56,538 bases of DNA from Candidatus Enterococcus willemsii (GTDB lineage Bacteria > Bacillota > Bacilli > Lactobacillales > Enterococcaceae): positions 1 to 56,538 of the forward strand of contig NZ_MAEL01000002.1 of the NCBI RefSeq assembly GCF_009933335.1, given 5' to 3'. The translations under genes were made by a program, and so were the position numbers. Positions 16,325 to 26,614 of the stretch are shown here, one piece after another. Within the stretch, counting starts at the first letter, position 1, and each line of letters starts with the position of its first letter. The notes under the pieces are model-generated. The model made no database searches, was not told the DNA's origin, and saw only the letters and a list, made by a program, of their open reading frames with translations.

Positions 16325-17752
16325 CTATTCTACTTCGTCTACATGTTTTTGAGCGGTTGTTTCATTTGTTGCTTTATTTTCAATCGCTTGAACGATTTCT
16401 TTTGTTCCTTGTTTCGTCGCCATTGTTTCATTGATTAAGCCGACTAAATCCAAGCCAGTTGTTTCTTTAATTGTATCAAAGGTACGTGCTAACCCAGCAC
16501 CCCCCATTTCGTGAACACCATCACCATTCCCAAAACTAACTACTTTGTCAATATTGCTAATTGGGGCATTGACTTCTTTCGCCACTTCTGGTAAAACTTT
16601 GATGAATTCCATCAAGATACCTGCTTCATTAAGTTTTTGTAAAGCCAATGCCATTTTTTCTTTACTTTCAGCTTCTGCTTGACCAACTTTGGTAATTTTA
16701 TCCGCTTCTGCAGCACCCATTTTTTCAATTCGTTGGGCTTCTGCCTCTGCTGCTAAGCGAATCTTCTCTGCTTCGGCTTCGGCTTTCGCAATTTCGCGTG
16801 CTTTTTCCGCTAAAGCATTTTGTTCCATGACATATTTATCCGCTTCTGCCTTCTTACGAACAGTTGCATTTAATTCTTTTTCACTCAATTCTGCTTGTTT
16901 CTCTTGAATTTCGATATTTTTCTCTTGCTCAATTAAACGTACTTTCATTTTTTCACCGGTTGCTACTTGCTCAGCTTTCGCATCTGCTACTTCTTGTTCT
17001 TGCTTATATTGTGCTTGTTTTAATTGCATATCTTTCGTCGCTTCTGCAATTTCTGTTTTACGACGAATCTCTTCGTGTTGTGCTAATTGCTCATTCTCAG
17101 CTTGTTTAATTCGTGTTTCACGTAAGGCATTTGATTCGGCTACTTCAGCATTTTTCTTTACTTCAGCAATTTGTGGACGACCTAAAGCTTCTAAATAGCC
17201 ATTCGGATCTGTCACATCTTTAATGGTAAATGAAACAATTTCCAAACCCATTTTACGTAAATCAGTCGATGCGACTTGTTGGACTTGTTCCGCAAAATCA
17301 TCACGATTTTTGTAAATAGCTTCCACAGTCATCGTTCCTAGAATTGCACGTAAGTGACCTTCTAACACTTCTTGCGCTTCATCTTCTAGTTCTGATGTCG
17401 ATTTCCCTAAATATTGTTCTGCGGCGGTTTTAATCGATTCCACACTATTGCCCACTTTTACTAAGACCGTTGCACTCGCTAAAATAGGCACACCTTGCTC
17501 TGTATACACTTCCGGTGTACCAATTTCTAGTTTGTGCGTTAACAAGCTCAATTTATGTGCTTTTTGAACGATAGGAATAACAAACGTCCCACTGTTTTTT
17601 AGGATTTTAATTCCTTCTTTTCCTAAAAACGACCCTGTCACAATTAATGCTTCATCTGGTTTACCAATCCGATAACGAATCATTAAAAATGCAATAATTG
17701 CAACAATTACCACTACACCTAAAATAATTGACATAAACATACCATCTAACAC
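16325..17752 (-). CDS. floT: Flotillin-like membrane scaffold protein
   Basis: SPFH-family protein that in Bacillus organises functional membrane microdomains. An N-terminal hydrophobic segment (IILGVVVIVAIIAFLMIRY) is followed by the SPFH/band 7 domain (about residues 35-200) and a long Ala/Glu-rich coiled coil with AEAEAEKIR-type repeats (about 200-370). About 475 residues, close to Bacillus FloT/YuaG. The start is uncertain. GTG 17752 has AGGAG 10 bases upstream; the earlier GTG at 17761 is too close to that site, and an ATG at 17740 is also possible. It follows an NfeD gene by 18 bases, the same pairing as yuaF-floT. Confidence 0.9.
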   Translation of the reverse strand: MLDGMFMSIILGVVVIVAIIAFLMIRYRIGKPDEALIVTGSFLGKEGIKILKNSGTFVIPIVQKAHKLSLLTHKLEIGTPEVYTEQGVPILASATVLVKVGNSVESIKTAAEQYLGKSTSELEDEAQEVLEGHLRAILGTMTVEAIYKNRDDFAEQVQQVASTDLRKMGLEIVSFTIKDVTDPNGYLEALGRPQIAEVKKNAEVAESNALRETRIKQAENEQLAQHEEIRRKTEIAEATKDMQLKQAQYKQEQEVADAKAEQVATGEKMKVRLIEQEKNIEIQEKQAELSEKELNATVRKKAEADKYVMEQNALAEKAREIAKAEAEAEKIRLAAEAEAQRIEKMGAAEADKITKVGQAEAESKEKMALALQKLNEAGILMEFIKVLPEVAKEVNAPISNIDKVVSFGNGDGVHEMGGAGLARTFDTIKETTGLDLVGLINETMATKQGTKEIVQAIENKATNETTAQKHVDEVE

Positions 17753-17770
17753 ATTTACCACTCTCCTCTT

Positions 17771-18187
17771 TTATAAATCCTCTCTCTGTACAACCAAAGC
17801 AATTCCTTGCGCATCAAACTCGATAATCAGCACTTGGGTTCCTTTTGGCAGTAAGATATCCTTTTCGCGATCTTCCTTTCGGTATAATTTTGCTGGGTAA
17901 GAAGATAGTGCAGTTCCACTTCCAATCTCCAGTACTTCGCCAACCGAATCGCCCACAATTCGAGTCACTAACTCCCCCATCAAGAAATCGTCCTCTTTTA
18001 ACACATTATTTTTATTTTTGTCTGTTAATTTGTTATATAAAAACAATAGTGGTGAAAAAAGAAGTGTCAATAATAGATAGACAGCTAGAAAAGCCAGAAT
18101 AAACAAGAAGGACCAAAGCAACCACTGCATATACATTGGCTGGTTTTCAGTCATTGTGGTTATCTTTTCAATAATGGATATTATCAT
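17771..18187 (-). CDS. NfeD-like membrane protein (YuaF-like)
   Basis: 138 residues: a long hydrophobic stretch (about residues 20-52), then a soluble beta-rich domain of the NfeD/OB-fold type in which MGELVTRIVGDSVGEVLEIG is the best conserved part. It lacks the serine protease domain of long NfeD proteins. NfeD partners of flotillins are thought to help place or stabilise the scaffold. ATG 18187 has GGAGG 8 bases upstream. It forms a two-gene operon with the flotillin gene. Confidence 0.8.
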   Translation of the reverse strand: MIISIIEKITTMTENQPMYMQWLLWSFLFILAFLAVYLLLTLLFSPLLFLYNKLTDKNKNNVLKEDDFLMGELVTRIVGDSVGEVLEIGSGTALSSYPAKLYRKEDREKDILLPKGTQVLIIEFDAQGIALVVQREDL

Positions 18188-18294
18188 TTACATTTCCTCC
18201 TCGTACAGGAATCTTACACTATTAATGATAGCGCATCCCTTTCGTTCATTCAAGATTTTTTAGAAAGATACTTCTTAGGACCTACCAAGCGCAC

Positions 18295-18330
18295 AAAAAA
18301 CATCAAGTCGGTAACCGACTTGATGTTTTT
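18295..18330 (-). terminator. trmFO terminator
   Basis: Stem AAAACATCAAGTCGG/CCGACTTGATGTTTT with a three-base loop, followed on the minus strand by TTTTTTG. Confidence 0.93.
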
Positions 18331-18336
18331 GCGTAC

Positions 18337-19644
18337 TTATCTTCTTAATTCAGTTTTTTTGACTTCTAAACTTTCTAATGCACGATTCGCTAACGTTTCA
18401 TAGCGTAATTTTTTGTCTTTAATCCGTTCAGGAAGTTCTGGTAATAACCCAAAGTTGGCATTCATTGGTTGAAAATGCTTGCCAGAAGCATGGGTAATGT
18501 AATAAGCCAGACTTCCAATTGCAGTTTCCTGTGGGAAAATAGTTGGTTCCTCATCTTTTGCCAAACGAGCAGCATTAATACCCGCAATCAATCCGCTAGC
18601 TGCACTTTCAACATAGCCTTCAACACCGGTCATTTGGCCTGCGAAGAATAAATCGTTACGTAAACGAGATTGATAAGTCTGTTGTAGCAACTCTGGAGAA
18701 TTCATAAAACTATTACGATGCATCACGCCATACCGAACAATTTCCGCATTCTCTAATCCTGGAATCATTCGGAAAACGCGTTTTTGTTCTCCCCATTTTA
18801 GATGTGTTTGAAAACCAACAATATTATACAAGGAAGCGACTGCATTATCTTGTCGTAACTGAATAACAGCGTAAGGACGTTTTCCTGTTTTTGGATCTTC
18901 CAAGCCGACTGGTTTCAATGGACCAAAGAGCATCGTTTTACGACCACGTTTTGCCATCACTTCAATCGGCATACAGCCCTCAAAGAATTTCTCTTTTTCA
19001 AACTCTTTTAAAGGAGCTACTTCAGCTGCAACCAATTCATCGTAAAACGCATTGAATTCGTCTTCAGTCATTGGGCAGTTTAAGTAGGCTGCTTCCCCTT
19101 TATCATAGCGAGATTTTAAATAAACTTTGTCCATATCAATCGTTGATTTATCAATAATAGGAGCAGCGGCATCATAGAAATAAAATCCTTCTGAACCATT
19201 AAAATCTTTAATCGCTTGAGCCAGCGGAGCTGATGTCAACGGACCAGTCGCAATGATTGTGATACCTTCAGGAATTTCTGTTATTTCTTCTTCAACCACG
19301 GTCACTAATGGATGCTCTTTCACCCGTTTTGTAATCAACTTAGAGAACTCATCACGATCGACTGCTAGAGCCCCACCTGCTGGAACAGCGGTCTTATCAG
19401 CAGATGTGATAACAACCGAATCCAAACGACGCATTTCTTCTTTTAATACCCCCACTGCATTCGTTAAATTATTGCCTCTTAAAGAATTTGTACATACTAA
19501 TTCTGCAAAATTACTTGTATGGTGTGCTTCCGTCATTTTTACTGGTCGCATTTCATATAAAGTGACTGGCACACCAGCTTGTGCTACTTGCCAAGCTGCT
19601 TCACTACCAGCTAAGCCGGCACCAATGATATTAACAGTTTTCAT
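18337..19644 (-). CDS. trmFO: tRNA (uracil-54-C5) methyltransferase, folate- and FAD-dependent
   Basis: Makes ribothymidine at position 54 of tRNA using methylenetetrahydrofolate and reduced FAD. The N-terminal dinucleotide-binding motif is [13 protein letters not shown], and the conserved cysteine segment is [11 protein letters not shown] near residue 50. The C-terminal part contains [13 protein letters not shown]. 435 residues is the usual length. ATG 19644 has AAGGAG 7 bases upstream. It lies 43 bases after the topA stop, in the common Firmicute order dprA-topA-trmFO-xerC, here interrupted by the flotillin operon. Confidence 0.96.
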   Translation of the reverse strand: MKTVNIIGAGLAGSEAAWQVAQAGVPVTLYEMRPVKMTEAHHTSNFAELVCTNSLRGNNLTNAVGVLKEEMRRLDSVVITSADKTAVPAGGALAVDRDEFSKLITKRVKEHPLVTVVEEEITEIPEGITIIATGPLTSAPLAQAIKDFNGSEGFYFYDAAAPIIDKSTIDMDKVYLKSRYDKGEAAYLNCPMTEDEFNAFYDELVAAEVAPLKEFEKEKFFEGCMPIEVMAKRGRKTMLFGPLKPVGLEDPKTGKRPYAVIQLRQDNAVASLYNIVGFQTHLKWGEQKRVFRMIPGLENAEIVRYGVMHRNSFMNSPELLQQTYQSRLRNDLFFAGQMTGVEGYVESAASGLIAGINAARLAKDEEPTIFPQETAIGSLAYYITHASGKHFQPMNANFGLLPELPERIKDKKLRYETLANRALESLEVKKTELRR

Positions 19645-19687
19645 AATATTCTCCTTTTTAATGAACTCAGCTAACTATAATCTTTGT

Positions 19688-21766
19688 CTATTTTTGTACG
19701 TTTTCCTCATAGTCTCCCTGTGGACAAATAATTTGTTTGCCACCTTTGACTTTTTTCTCAACTAAATAATGATCACATTTTGGACAATTACGACCAATTG
19801 GTTTATCCCAAGAAGTAAATTCACATTCTGGGTAACGGTCACAGCCATAAAAAATGCGATTTTTCTTAGATTTTCTTTCAACTACTTGTCCTTTATGACA
19901 TACCGGACACTCGACACCAATTTCTTTAACAATTGGTTTCGTATTGCGGCATTCTGGGAAATTGCTACATGCATAGAATTTTCCATAGCGACCTAATTTG
20001 ATTACCATTGGATGTCCACACAAATCACAGTCAAAACCAGCTGGTTCATCTTTAATTTGGATTTTTTCAATTTTTTCTTCTGCTGTGTCTAACTCTTTCG
20101 CAAATGGTTTGTAGAATCGATCAACCACTTTAATCCAATTTTCTTTTCCTTCTTCTACTTGGTCAAGGTTATTTTCCATCTCAGCTGTGAAATGTACATC
20201 CACGATTTGTGGGAAGAAATCCTCAATTAAGGTATTGACAATTTCACCTAATTCGGTTGGTTCAAAACGTTTTTGTGCTAATTTAACATAATAACGTCGT
20301 TGAATAGTTTCTAACGTTGGTGCATAAGTAGATGGGCGACCAACACCATTTTCTTCTAATGTACGAATTAATGTAGCTTCACTAAAACGTGCTGGTGGTT
20401 GTGTAAAATGCTGTTTTGGCTCAATATCAACAGATTCAACTTTTTCACCGATTTCTAAATCTGGTAAAATGTTTTCTTTGTCTTCTTTTCCATCATCGCG
20501 ACCTTCAACATAAACTTGCATAAATCCTTTAAATTTGACTTTTGAACCATTTGCAATGAACTGTACACCATTTTGTTCAAGTGTCACTTTCATCGTATCT
20601 AAAATCGCCGGTGTCATTTGACTTGCTACTAAGCGCGACCAGATTAATGTATATAATTTCAATTGGTCTTTATCTAAATATTGCGCCATTGCTTCCGGTG
20701 TTCGTAATGCACTGGTTGGACGAATAGCTTCATGGGCATCTTGTGCGCCTTGCGCATTTTTTAGTTTTTTACCGCCATGAGCCGCAAATTCTTTCCCATA
20801 AGTACTTTCAATGAATTCTGTCACTTCAGATTTTGCAGTATCCGAAATACGCTTCGAGTCTGTACGCATGTAGGTAATCAAACCAACTGTTCCTTGTTTA
20901 CCAAGCGAAATACCTTCATACAATTGTTGAGCAACCATCATGGTCTTGCGCGTTCGAAAATTTAGTTTTCGAGCAGCTTCTTGTTGTAAACTACTTGTAG
21001 TAAATGGCGCTGCTGGATTTCTTTTACGCTCTTTTTTTTCGACATTTTTGACTTCATATTCTTTACTAGTAATTCGTTTGGTAATTTCTTTGACACTTTC
21101 AGCGTTTGGTAATTTTTTCTTTTTACCATCCACACCCCAGAAATTAGCTTTGAATTTTTTACGTCCTTTTTTGAAATTACCATCGATACTCCAGTATTCT
21201 TCTGGTTTAAAATCGCGAATTTCTTTTTCACGGTCAATAATAATTTTTAATGCGACTGATTGTACACGACCTGCACTCAAACCTTTTTTCACTTTACGCC
21301 ATAAGATTGGGCTAAGAGAATACCCCACCAAACGATCTAACACACGTCTAGCTTGTTGAGCGTCGACCAAATCTAAATCAATCGACCGTGGTTCTTTAAA
21401 GGCTGCTTTGACTGCATCTTTAGTAATTTCATTAAATACGACACGATTTTTATCTTTTAAATCTAATCCTAGAAGGAAAGCTAAATGCCAAGCAATCGCT
21501 TCCCCTTCTCTATCCGGGTCACTTGCGAGATAAACTTTTTCAGCTTTTTTGGCAGCTGAGCGCAGACTTTTGATAACATCGCCTTTGCCTCGTATCGAAA
21601 TATAATGTGGTTCATAATTATTTTCGACATCAATCCCCATTTTACTCTTAGGTAAATCACGAATGTGTCCCACACTGGCAACAACTTTATAGTTTCTACC
21701 AAGATATTTTTCAATTGTTTTTGCTTTTGCAGGTGATTCGACAATCACCAAATATTTATAGGCCAT
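19688..21766 (-). CDS. topA: DNA topoisomerase I
   Basis: Type IA enzyme that relaxes negative supercoils. TOPRIM motifs are [16 protein letters not shown] and [14 protein letters not shown]; the active-site tyrosine lies in [11 protein letters not shown] near residue 300. Three zinc-ribbon-like units fill the C-terminal 120 residues. The first two have four cysteines; the last reads CPKC then ICPQGDYE, so one cysteine of the second pair is missing. I choose ATG 21766 ([11 protein letters not shown]), which has GGAAGGAG upstream and matches family N-termini. A consensus promoter lies 75-100 bases upstream. Confidence 0.96.
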   Translation of the reverse strand: MAYKYLVIVESPAKAKTIEKYLGRNYKVVASVGHIRDLPKSKMGIDVENNYEPHYISIRGKGDVIKSLRSAAKKAEKVYLASDPDREGEAIAWHLAFLLGLDLKDKNRVVFNEITKDAVKAAFKEPRSIDLDLVDAQQARRVLDRLVGYSLSPILWRKVKKGLSAGRVQSVALKIIIDREKEIRDFKPEEYWSIDGNFKKGRKKFKANFWGVDGKKKKLPNAESVKEITKRITSKEYEVKNVEKKERKRNPAAPFTTSSLQQEAARKLNFRTRKTMMVAQQLYEGISLGKQGTVGLITYMRTDSKRISDTAKSEVTEFIESTYGKEFAAHGGKKLKNAQGAQDAHEAIRPTSALRTPEAMAQYLDKDQLKLYTLIWSRLVASQMTPAILDTMKVTLEQNGVQFIANGSKVKFKGFMQVYVEGRDDGKEDKENILPDLEIGEKVESVDIEPKQHFTQPPARFSEATLIRTLEENGVGRPSTYAPTLETIQRRYYVKLAQKRFEPTELGEIVNTLIEDFFPQIVDVHFTAEMENNLDQVEEGKENWIKVVDRFYKPFAKELDTAEEKIEKIQIKDEPAGFDCDLCGHPMVIKLGRYGKFYACSNFPECRNTKPIVKEIGVECPVCHKGQVVERKSKKNRIFYGCDRYPECEFTSWDKPIGRNCPKCDHYLVEKKVKGGKQIICPQGDYEENVQK

Positions 21767-21839
21767 ACATAAATGGCTCCTTCCTAACAAAAATTCCTAC
21801 TATATAATATGCGCTGTTTTATTCACTAAATCGTAGCTT

Positions 21840-21868
21840 ATCATATCGATAAGAATTTCTTTTGTCAA
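21840..21868 (-). promoter_or_regulatory. topA promoter
   Basis: Minus strand -35 TTGACA (21863-21868, perfect), 17-base spacer, -10 TATGAT (21840-21845). It lies in the gap between dprA and topA, so topA (and trmFO) can be expressed apart from dprA. Confidence 0.85.
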
Positions 21869-21905
21869 GAACCGAATCTAAAAGTCCAACAAAATTGAGA
21901 GAAAT

Positions 21906-22778
21906 TTAGGGTAATTCTTCTAAAATATCTTGAATGGAACAAACACATTTCGCACCGTCTTGAATCAGACGATGACAGCCATTTGACTGACCTGATAAAA
22001 TTTCTCCTGGAATCGCAAAGACTTCTTTTCCATACTCTAATGCTAATTGTGCTGTGATTAGAGAACCACTGCGCTCTTTCGCTTCAATCACACAGGCCCC
22101 TTGACTCAATCCAGCAATAATCCGATTACGCATCGGAAAATGATGGCGTTGAATTTTGGTCCCCTTGGGATATTCACTTAAAATCAAATGGTTGCGACGC
22201 ATTTCTAAAAAAATACTGGCTACTTCTCTTGGATAACATAAATCCAAGCCACAACCAATAACACCAATCGTGTGACCACCTGCATGTATCGTTAATTCAT
22301 GACTATACTGATCAATTCCTTTTGCTAGACCACTGACAGTCACAATATTTTGTTGCACAATACGAGGAATGAGTTGGTACAAGACTTGCAACCCATATTT
22401 CGACGCATCTCTGGCACCAACAAATGCCAATTTGCGATGCTGCAATAACTCTAGATTCCCTACATAAAATAAAATTAATGGCGCTTGATAAAAATGCTGC
22501 AAATCCCCTGGATACTCTAGTGAGAGCCAAGTAATAAACTGTTGTTTGCGGGCTTCTTGCTCTAACCATGAGTCAGAAATTTCAGTCCAACTTTTCTTAA
22601 ATACCGCTTGATACTGCGTAATCCCTGCAATGCGAATAATTTCTTCTACAGAAAAAAATGTCTTTTGGTATTGTTCAGCAAAGGAAACGATTTTCCACTT
22701 GCCACTAATCCCAATTCCTTTACAATAAGTTAATTTAAAAATCAGTTGTTCAATTGGTTGCAATAGATGAAAATCCAT
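21906..22778 (-). CDS. dprA: DNA processing protein DprA
   Basis: Protects incoming single-stranded DNA during transformation and loads RecA. 290 residues. The Rossmann-like core shows AFVGARDASKYGL near residue 113, SGLAKGIDQYSHE, GVIGCGLDLCYP and a basic RHHFPMRNRIIAGLS segment, all family hallmarks. The short N-terminal helical domain (about 1-90) is present. There is no C-terminal winged-helix domain, as is common in Firmicutes. ATG 22778 has GGAGG 7 bases upstream. It is divergent from rbgA. Confidence 0.93.
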   Translation of the reverse strand: MDFHLLQPIEQLIFKLTYCKGIGISGKWKIVSFAEQYQKTFFSVEEIIRIAGITQYQAVFKKSWTEISDSWLEQEARKQQFITWLSLEYPGDLQHFYQAPLILFYVGNLELLQHRKLAFVGARDASKYGLQVLYQLIPRIVQQNIVTVSGLAKGIDQYSHELTIHAGGHTIGVIGCGLDLCYPREVASIFLEMRRNHLILSEYPKGTKIQRHHFPMRNRIIAGLSQGACVIEAKERSGSLITAQLALEYGKEVFAIPGEILSGQSNGCHRLIQDGAKCVCSIQDILEELP

Positions 22779-22827
22779 TACTTTTCCTCCCTTCCTATTT
22801 AAAGATACGCTTTTTTGTCTAAAAAAC

Positions 22828-22856
22828 TTGAGTACTTAAAAAAAAACGTTTATGAT
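22828..22856 (+). promoter_or_regulatory. rbgA-rnhB promoter
   Basis: -35 TTGAGT (22828-22833), 17-base spacer, -10 TATGAT (22851-22856). Confidence 0.75.
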
Positions 22857-22914
22857 GAAGGATGTGCAATAAACAAGAACAAGTAACCAATTTATTATAT
22901 AAGGAGTGATTCGC

Positions 22915-23775
22915 ATGGCAATTCAATGGTTTCCTGGACACATGGCCAAGGCCAGAAGAGAAGTCAGTGAGAAATTAAAGTACGTCGATATTGTATTTGA
23001 ATTAGTTGATGGACGTTTACCAATATCTTCTCGAAACCCAATGTTGGACGCGATTTTACAACAAAAACCACGTTTAGTCCTAATCAATAAAGCCGATTTA
23101 GCTGATGCCCAACAAACAAAAAAATGGGAGAGTTATTTCAAACAAAAGGGCTATTATGTCTTAGCAATTAACGCCCAAGACAATAAAGGCGTCAAAAATA
23201 TTGTGCCTAAATGTAAAGAAGCGTTGAAAGAAAAAATCGAGCGTAATCGTCAAAGAGGAATCAAACCTCGTGCCATTCGTGCCATGGTCATCGGTATTCC
23301 GAATGTGGGTAAATCAACTTTACTCAATCGTCTTGCTGGCAAAAAAATGGCACAAACAGGAAATAAACCCGGGGTAACCAAAGGACAACAATGGTTACGT
23401 TATGGCAGTGATTTAGAATTGTTAGATACGCCCGGAATTTTATGGCCAAAATTTGAAGACCAAGAAATTGGTAAAAAACTAGCGCTGACTGGTGCTATTA
23501 AAGATCAGCTATTGCATTTAGACGATATTGCCATTTATGGTTTAGATTTTTTTGCTCGTTATTATCCAACGCAATTAATGCAACGTTACCAACTATCTGA
23601 AGAAGATATGGAGTTGCTAGCACCTGATTTACTAATGAAAATTACCGAAAAACAAGGATTTCGTGACGATTATAATCGTGGAAGCGAGCGTATCATCCAT
23701 GACATTCGTCAAGGAAAACTGGGTCGCTATACATTAGATCGTTGTGAAGAAGTAGGTTATGAAGATGAAGCCTGA
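22915..23775 (+). CDS. rbgA: Ribosome biogenesis GTPase RbgA (YlqF)
   Basis: Circularly permuted GTPase needed for late assembly of the 50S subunit. The motif order is permuted as expected: G4 (LINKADLAD, near residue 57) comes before G1 (GIPNVGKSTLLNRL, near 125), then G3 (DTPGIL, near 172). A C-terminal helical domain follows. About 286 residues. ATG 22915 (MAIQWFPGHMAKARRE) has AAGGAG 8 bases upstream; the longer frame starts inside the site. Its end overlaps rnhB, so the two genes are co-translated from one operon, as in B. subtilis. Confidence 0.96.
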   Translation: MAIQWFPGHMAKARREVSEKLKYVDIVFELVDGRLPISSRNPMLDAILQQKPRLVLINKADLADAQQTKKWESYFKQKGYYVLAINAQDNKGVKNIVPKCKEALKEKIERNRQRGIKPRAIRAMVIGIPNVGKSTLLNRLAGKKMAQTGNKPGVTKGQQWLRYGSDLELLDTPGILWPKFEDQEIGKKLALTGAIKDQLLHLDDIAIYGLDFFARYYPTQLMQRYQLSEEDMELLAPDLLMKITEKQGFRDDYNRGSERIIHDIRQGKLGRYTLDRCEEVGYEDEA

Positions 23776-24535
23776 ATCTATTGCTAAGATTAAAGAACGC
23801 TTGAGCACTTGTTCCTCATTAGAAGACCCTTATGTCCTTACGTTACAAGCCGATGAGCGATTAGGGGTACAAAAATTGCTTCTTCAATTAGAGAAACGTT
23901 TGCAAAAAGAACAAGCTCTAAAAGATAAATCGATTGAAATGCAACAATTTGAATTGACTGGCTATCAAAATGGCCATCGATTCATTGCTGGAATTGATGA
24001 AGTTGGGCGTGGTCCATTGGCTGGTCCAGTTGTAGCGGCTGCCGTTATTTTACCTAAAGACTGTCAAATTTTAGGATTAAATGATTCCAAACAACTATCT
24101 GAAAAAAAACGCGATGCCTTAGCAGCACAAATTAAAGAACAAGCACTCGCTATTGGGATTGGAATTGTTTCGCCCGAACAAATTGATGAGTTAAATATTT
24201 ATCAAGCCAGTCGCACAGCAATGACGCAAGCTGTCGCACAATTAGCTACACAACCAGATTATTTACTAATCGATGCCATGACACTAGATTTACCCATTCC
24301 TCAAGAAAAAATTATTAAAGGCGACGCGCGCTCGATTTCAATTGCTGCAGCAAGTATTATCGCAAAAGTCTATCGTGATGATTTAATGAAAGAATATCAC
24401 CAACTGTATCCGCATTATGGTTTTGATAAAAATGCAGGCTATGGCACAAAAACACATTTAGAAGGGTTGGCAACTCACGGGGTGACTCCTATTCACCGCC
24501 GAACGTTTGCACCGGTTAAAAATTATCTTAACTAA
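23765..24535 (+). CDS. rnhB: Ribonuclease HII
   Basis: Cleaves RNA in RNA-DNA hybrids and at single ribonucleotides in DNA. An N-terminal extension of about 65 residues precedes the catalytic core, which begins with AGIDEVGRGPLAGP; the acidic residues DE in this motif, the Asp in LLIDAM and DARSISIAAASI complete the site. About 256 residues, like other Firmicute RNase HII. The ATG at 23759 is only two bases from the GTAGG site, so the ATG at 23765 is the better start. It overlaps the rbgA end by 11 bases. A terminator follows at once. Confidence 0.95.
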   Translation: MKPESIAKIKERLSTCSSLEDPYVLTLQADERLGVQKLLLQLEKRLQKEQALKDKSIEMQQFELTGYQNGHRFIAGIDEVGRGPLAGPVVAAAVILPKDCQILGLNDSKQLSEKKRDALAAQIKEQALAIGIGIVSPEQIDELNIYQASRTAMTQAVAQLATQPDYLLIDAMTLDLPIPQEKIIKGDARSISIAAASIIAKVYRDDLMKEYHQLYPHYGFDKNAGYGTKTHLEGLATHGVTPIHRRTFAPVKNYLN

Positions 24536-24565
24536 CTGGAAGAAATCATTTCTTCCAGTTTTTAT
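24534..24565 (+). terminator. rbgA-rnhB terminator
   Basis: Stem AACTGGAAGAAAT/ATTTCTTCCAGTT followed by TTTTTA, starting at the rnhB stop codon. Confidence 0.9.
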
Positions 24566-24598
24566 GTGCAAAAAAGCACTCAGTCGAAACTGAATGCT
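24566..24598 (-). terminator. ctpA-lepB terminator
   Basis: Minus-strand stem AGCATTCAGT/ACTGAGTGCT (one T-G pair) closed by a stable TTCG loop, followed by TTTTTTG. It overlaps the last bases of lepB. Confidence 0.9.
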
Positions 24599-25161
24599 TA
24601 AATAAATTTGATATGCGGAAATGGATAATAGACAAAACGAGCAATTCCCAAAACATCTTCACTTGAAATCGCGCCAAATGAACGACTATCTTTTGACACA
24701 CGGCGATTATCGCCCATTACAAAATAACTATCTTTTCCTAATTTTTCGACACCCATTAACTCTGAAAAAGTAAAATCATACGTGACTGGAATCGTATCTT
24801 GATCCTCTTTCACCCGTTCTTCTAAAAATGGTTCTTGAACAGCTTCATCATTGATATACAACTGGTCATTTTTATAACTAACAGATTCCCCTGGCAAGCC
24901 AATCACTCGTTTAATATAGGTAGTACCATCAGATAACTGAAATACAACAATATCAAATCGCTTAATCTTGGAAATTTTTTCAACGAGTACCATATCTCCT
25001 TGACTCAAGGTTTCTTCCATCGAATTTCCACCAACAGGTAAAGGAATTAGCAAGAATCCTCGAATTAGCAAAGCGATAGCACCCGCAACGAAGGTATATT
25101 TGATAATCATCCAGATATATTCAAAGAATAGTTCTTTTATCCAAGTTTTGTTCTGTTTCAT
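24598..25161 (-). CDS. lepB: Type I signal peptidase
   Basis: Membrane serine-lysine protease that removes signal peptides from exported proteins. 187 residues: one membrane anchor (about 18-37), the catalytic serine in GGNSMEETL (S47), the general-base lysine in TTYIKRVIGLPGE, and the GDNR motif near residue 148. This is the short Gram-positive SipS type. Its ATG overlaps the ctpA stop (ATGA), so the two are translationally coupled. Confidence 0.95.
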   Translation of the reverse strand: MKQNKTWIKELFFEYIWMIIKYTFVAGAIALLIRGFLLIPLPVGGNSMEETLSQGDMVLVEKISKIKRFDIVVFQLSDGTTYIKRVIGLPGESVSYKNDQLYINDEAVQEPFLEERVKEDQDTIPVTYDFTFSELMGVEKLGKDSYFVMGDNRRVSKDSRSFGAISSEDVLGIARFVYYPFPHIKFI

Positions 25162-26576
25162 TCTTTAGACTCCGTCAAGACCTCAACAGCTTTATTGTAT
25201 ATCTGATCGTTTTCTTGAAGTTGGGTGGCCACATCAATTTCAATTAGTACAGCCGTCTCACTGTTGACTTCACCTGTCACGGTAATATTTTTTTTCGCTT
25301 GAAAATCTCGAATGGCTTCTTCAGTTGTATCGTTGAATGTATTACCAATTGTTTCATATCCCAAGGCGTTTAAGAAAGTATTCAAATTACTAATTGTTTC
25401 TGATTCGTCCCCTTTTTTCAACGTACGATCTTTTGGCAATGGTGGGAAATAAGCATATTTTGGAAAATCAGCTTTGATTGTTGGTTCCAAACCTTTCTCA
25501 TTCACCCATTCCTCATTTGGTGTCAACCACTTTTGTACTGTCATTTTGATTTCACTTTGATCACCAAAATCACTAACTGTTTGAACGGTGCCTTTACCAA
25601 ATGTTGACGTACCAATAATTGGGATATCGGCAGATTCTTTAAGTGCTGCAGCAAATATCTCTGAAGCAGAAGCACTACCACCATCTACTAATACCGCAAC
25701 AGGTTCTTTGACTTTAAACCCACCATCTAGTTCTTTTGATGCTTTACTTTCCCCAAGCACTTTGTCGTCTGTCGCAAATTTAACAATCGTTTGACCGTCT
25801 TCTAAAAACATACTTGCCATCATTTCAACTTGATTCAAATAACCACCTGGATTTTGTCGTAAATCAATGACAAAAGAAGTGGCGCCTTTTTTCCGTAAAT
25901 CTTGAATGGCTTCTTTTAACTCTTTTGCTGTACTTTCGTTGAAACTAGCAATCTGAATTTTACCTATATGCGTTTGTTTATCAATTTCTGTTTGTAAAGA
26001 AGCTATCGGGATTTCTCCTCGAGTAATCGTCACATCAAATTGCTCTTGATTACGTTCAATGGTTAAGGTTACATCCGTTCCCTTTTTCCCTCGAATCGTT
26101 TGTACGACATCTGTTAATTCTTTCCCGTTTGTTTCTTGATTATCTACTTTCAAAATCTTATCGTGTAATTTCAAACCGGCTTTTTCAGCTGGACTACCTT
26201 TAATTGGGGCTTGGGCAACCTCGGGTATCCCTTCTACTAAACTCAATGTCGCACCAATTCCTTCAAAACTATCTGAAAGAGAATTATTTAGTTCAGTAGC
26301 TGCTTCTTTTCCTAAATATGTCGTATAAGGATCATCTAAGGCATCCGTCATTCCGGCTAAGGCACCTTCAATTAGGGCATTTTTATCGACTTTTTTATAA
26401 TAATTCTCTTGAATCGTATGGTACAATGCGTGTACTTTTGCAAGTTCGTCTTGTGATGCCTCTTCAGAGCTTGACATGGTCGCTTGATTCATGAGCATAT
26501 AGACGCCACCACCAGAAATAATTGCCACGCAAATTAACGAGATGATGTATCGATGAAAAGGAATTTGCTTATTCAT
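25158..26576 (-). CDS. ctpA: Carboxy-terminal processing protease (S41 family, PDZ and peptidoglycan-binding domains)
   Basis: Secreted, membrane-anchored protease. Layout in 472 residues: signal anchor (about 10-30), PDZ domain (about 95-180), S41 protease domain with the serine in GGSASASEIFAAAL and the lysine in STFGKGTVQ, then a peptidoglycan_binding_1 domain (about 385-450, NLNTFLNALGYE). The family trims secreted or membrane proteins; the substrate is unknown here. It is coupled to lepB by a four-base overlap, which suggests linked roles in processing exported proteins. The ATG at 26576 has GGAGGGAC upstream. Confidence 0.93.
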   Translation of the reverse strand: MNKQIPFHRYIISLICVAIISGGGVYMLMNQATMSSSEEASQDELAKVHALYHTIQENYYKKVDKNALIEGALAGMTDALDDPYTTYLGKEAATELNNSLSDSFEGIGATLSLVEGIPEVAQAPIKGSPAEKAGLKLHDKILKVDNQETNGKELTDVVQTIRGKKGTDVTLTIERNQEQFDVTITRGEIPIASLQTEIDKQTHIGKIQIASFNESTAKELKEAIQDLRKKGATSFVIDLRQNPGGYLNQVEMMASMFLEDGQTIVKFATDDKVLGESKASKELDGGFKVKEPVAVLVDGGSASASEIFAAALKESADIPIIGTSTFGKGTVQTVSDFGDQSEIKMTVQKWLTPNEEWVNEKGLEPTIKADFPKYAYFPPLPKDRTLKKGDESETISNLNTFLNALGYETIGNTFNDTTEEAIRDFQAKKNITVTGEVNSETAVLIEIDVATQLQENDQIYNKAVEVLTESKE

Positions 26577-26614
26577 CCTGTCCCTCCTGTTCTGTCTGAT
26601 TTGTATTATACTAT

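Noticed and set aside
19253-19765. 170-residue plus-strand open frame over the start of trmFO
   Set aside because: Antisense shadow of trmFO and the end of topA; no ribosome binding site and composition typical of reverse-frame translation.
20940-21359. 139-residue plus-strand frame
   Set aside because: Antisense to topA coding sequence with no initiation site.
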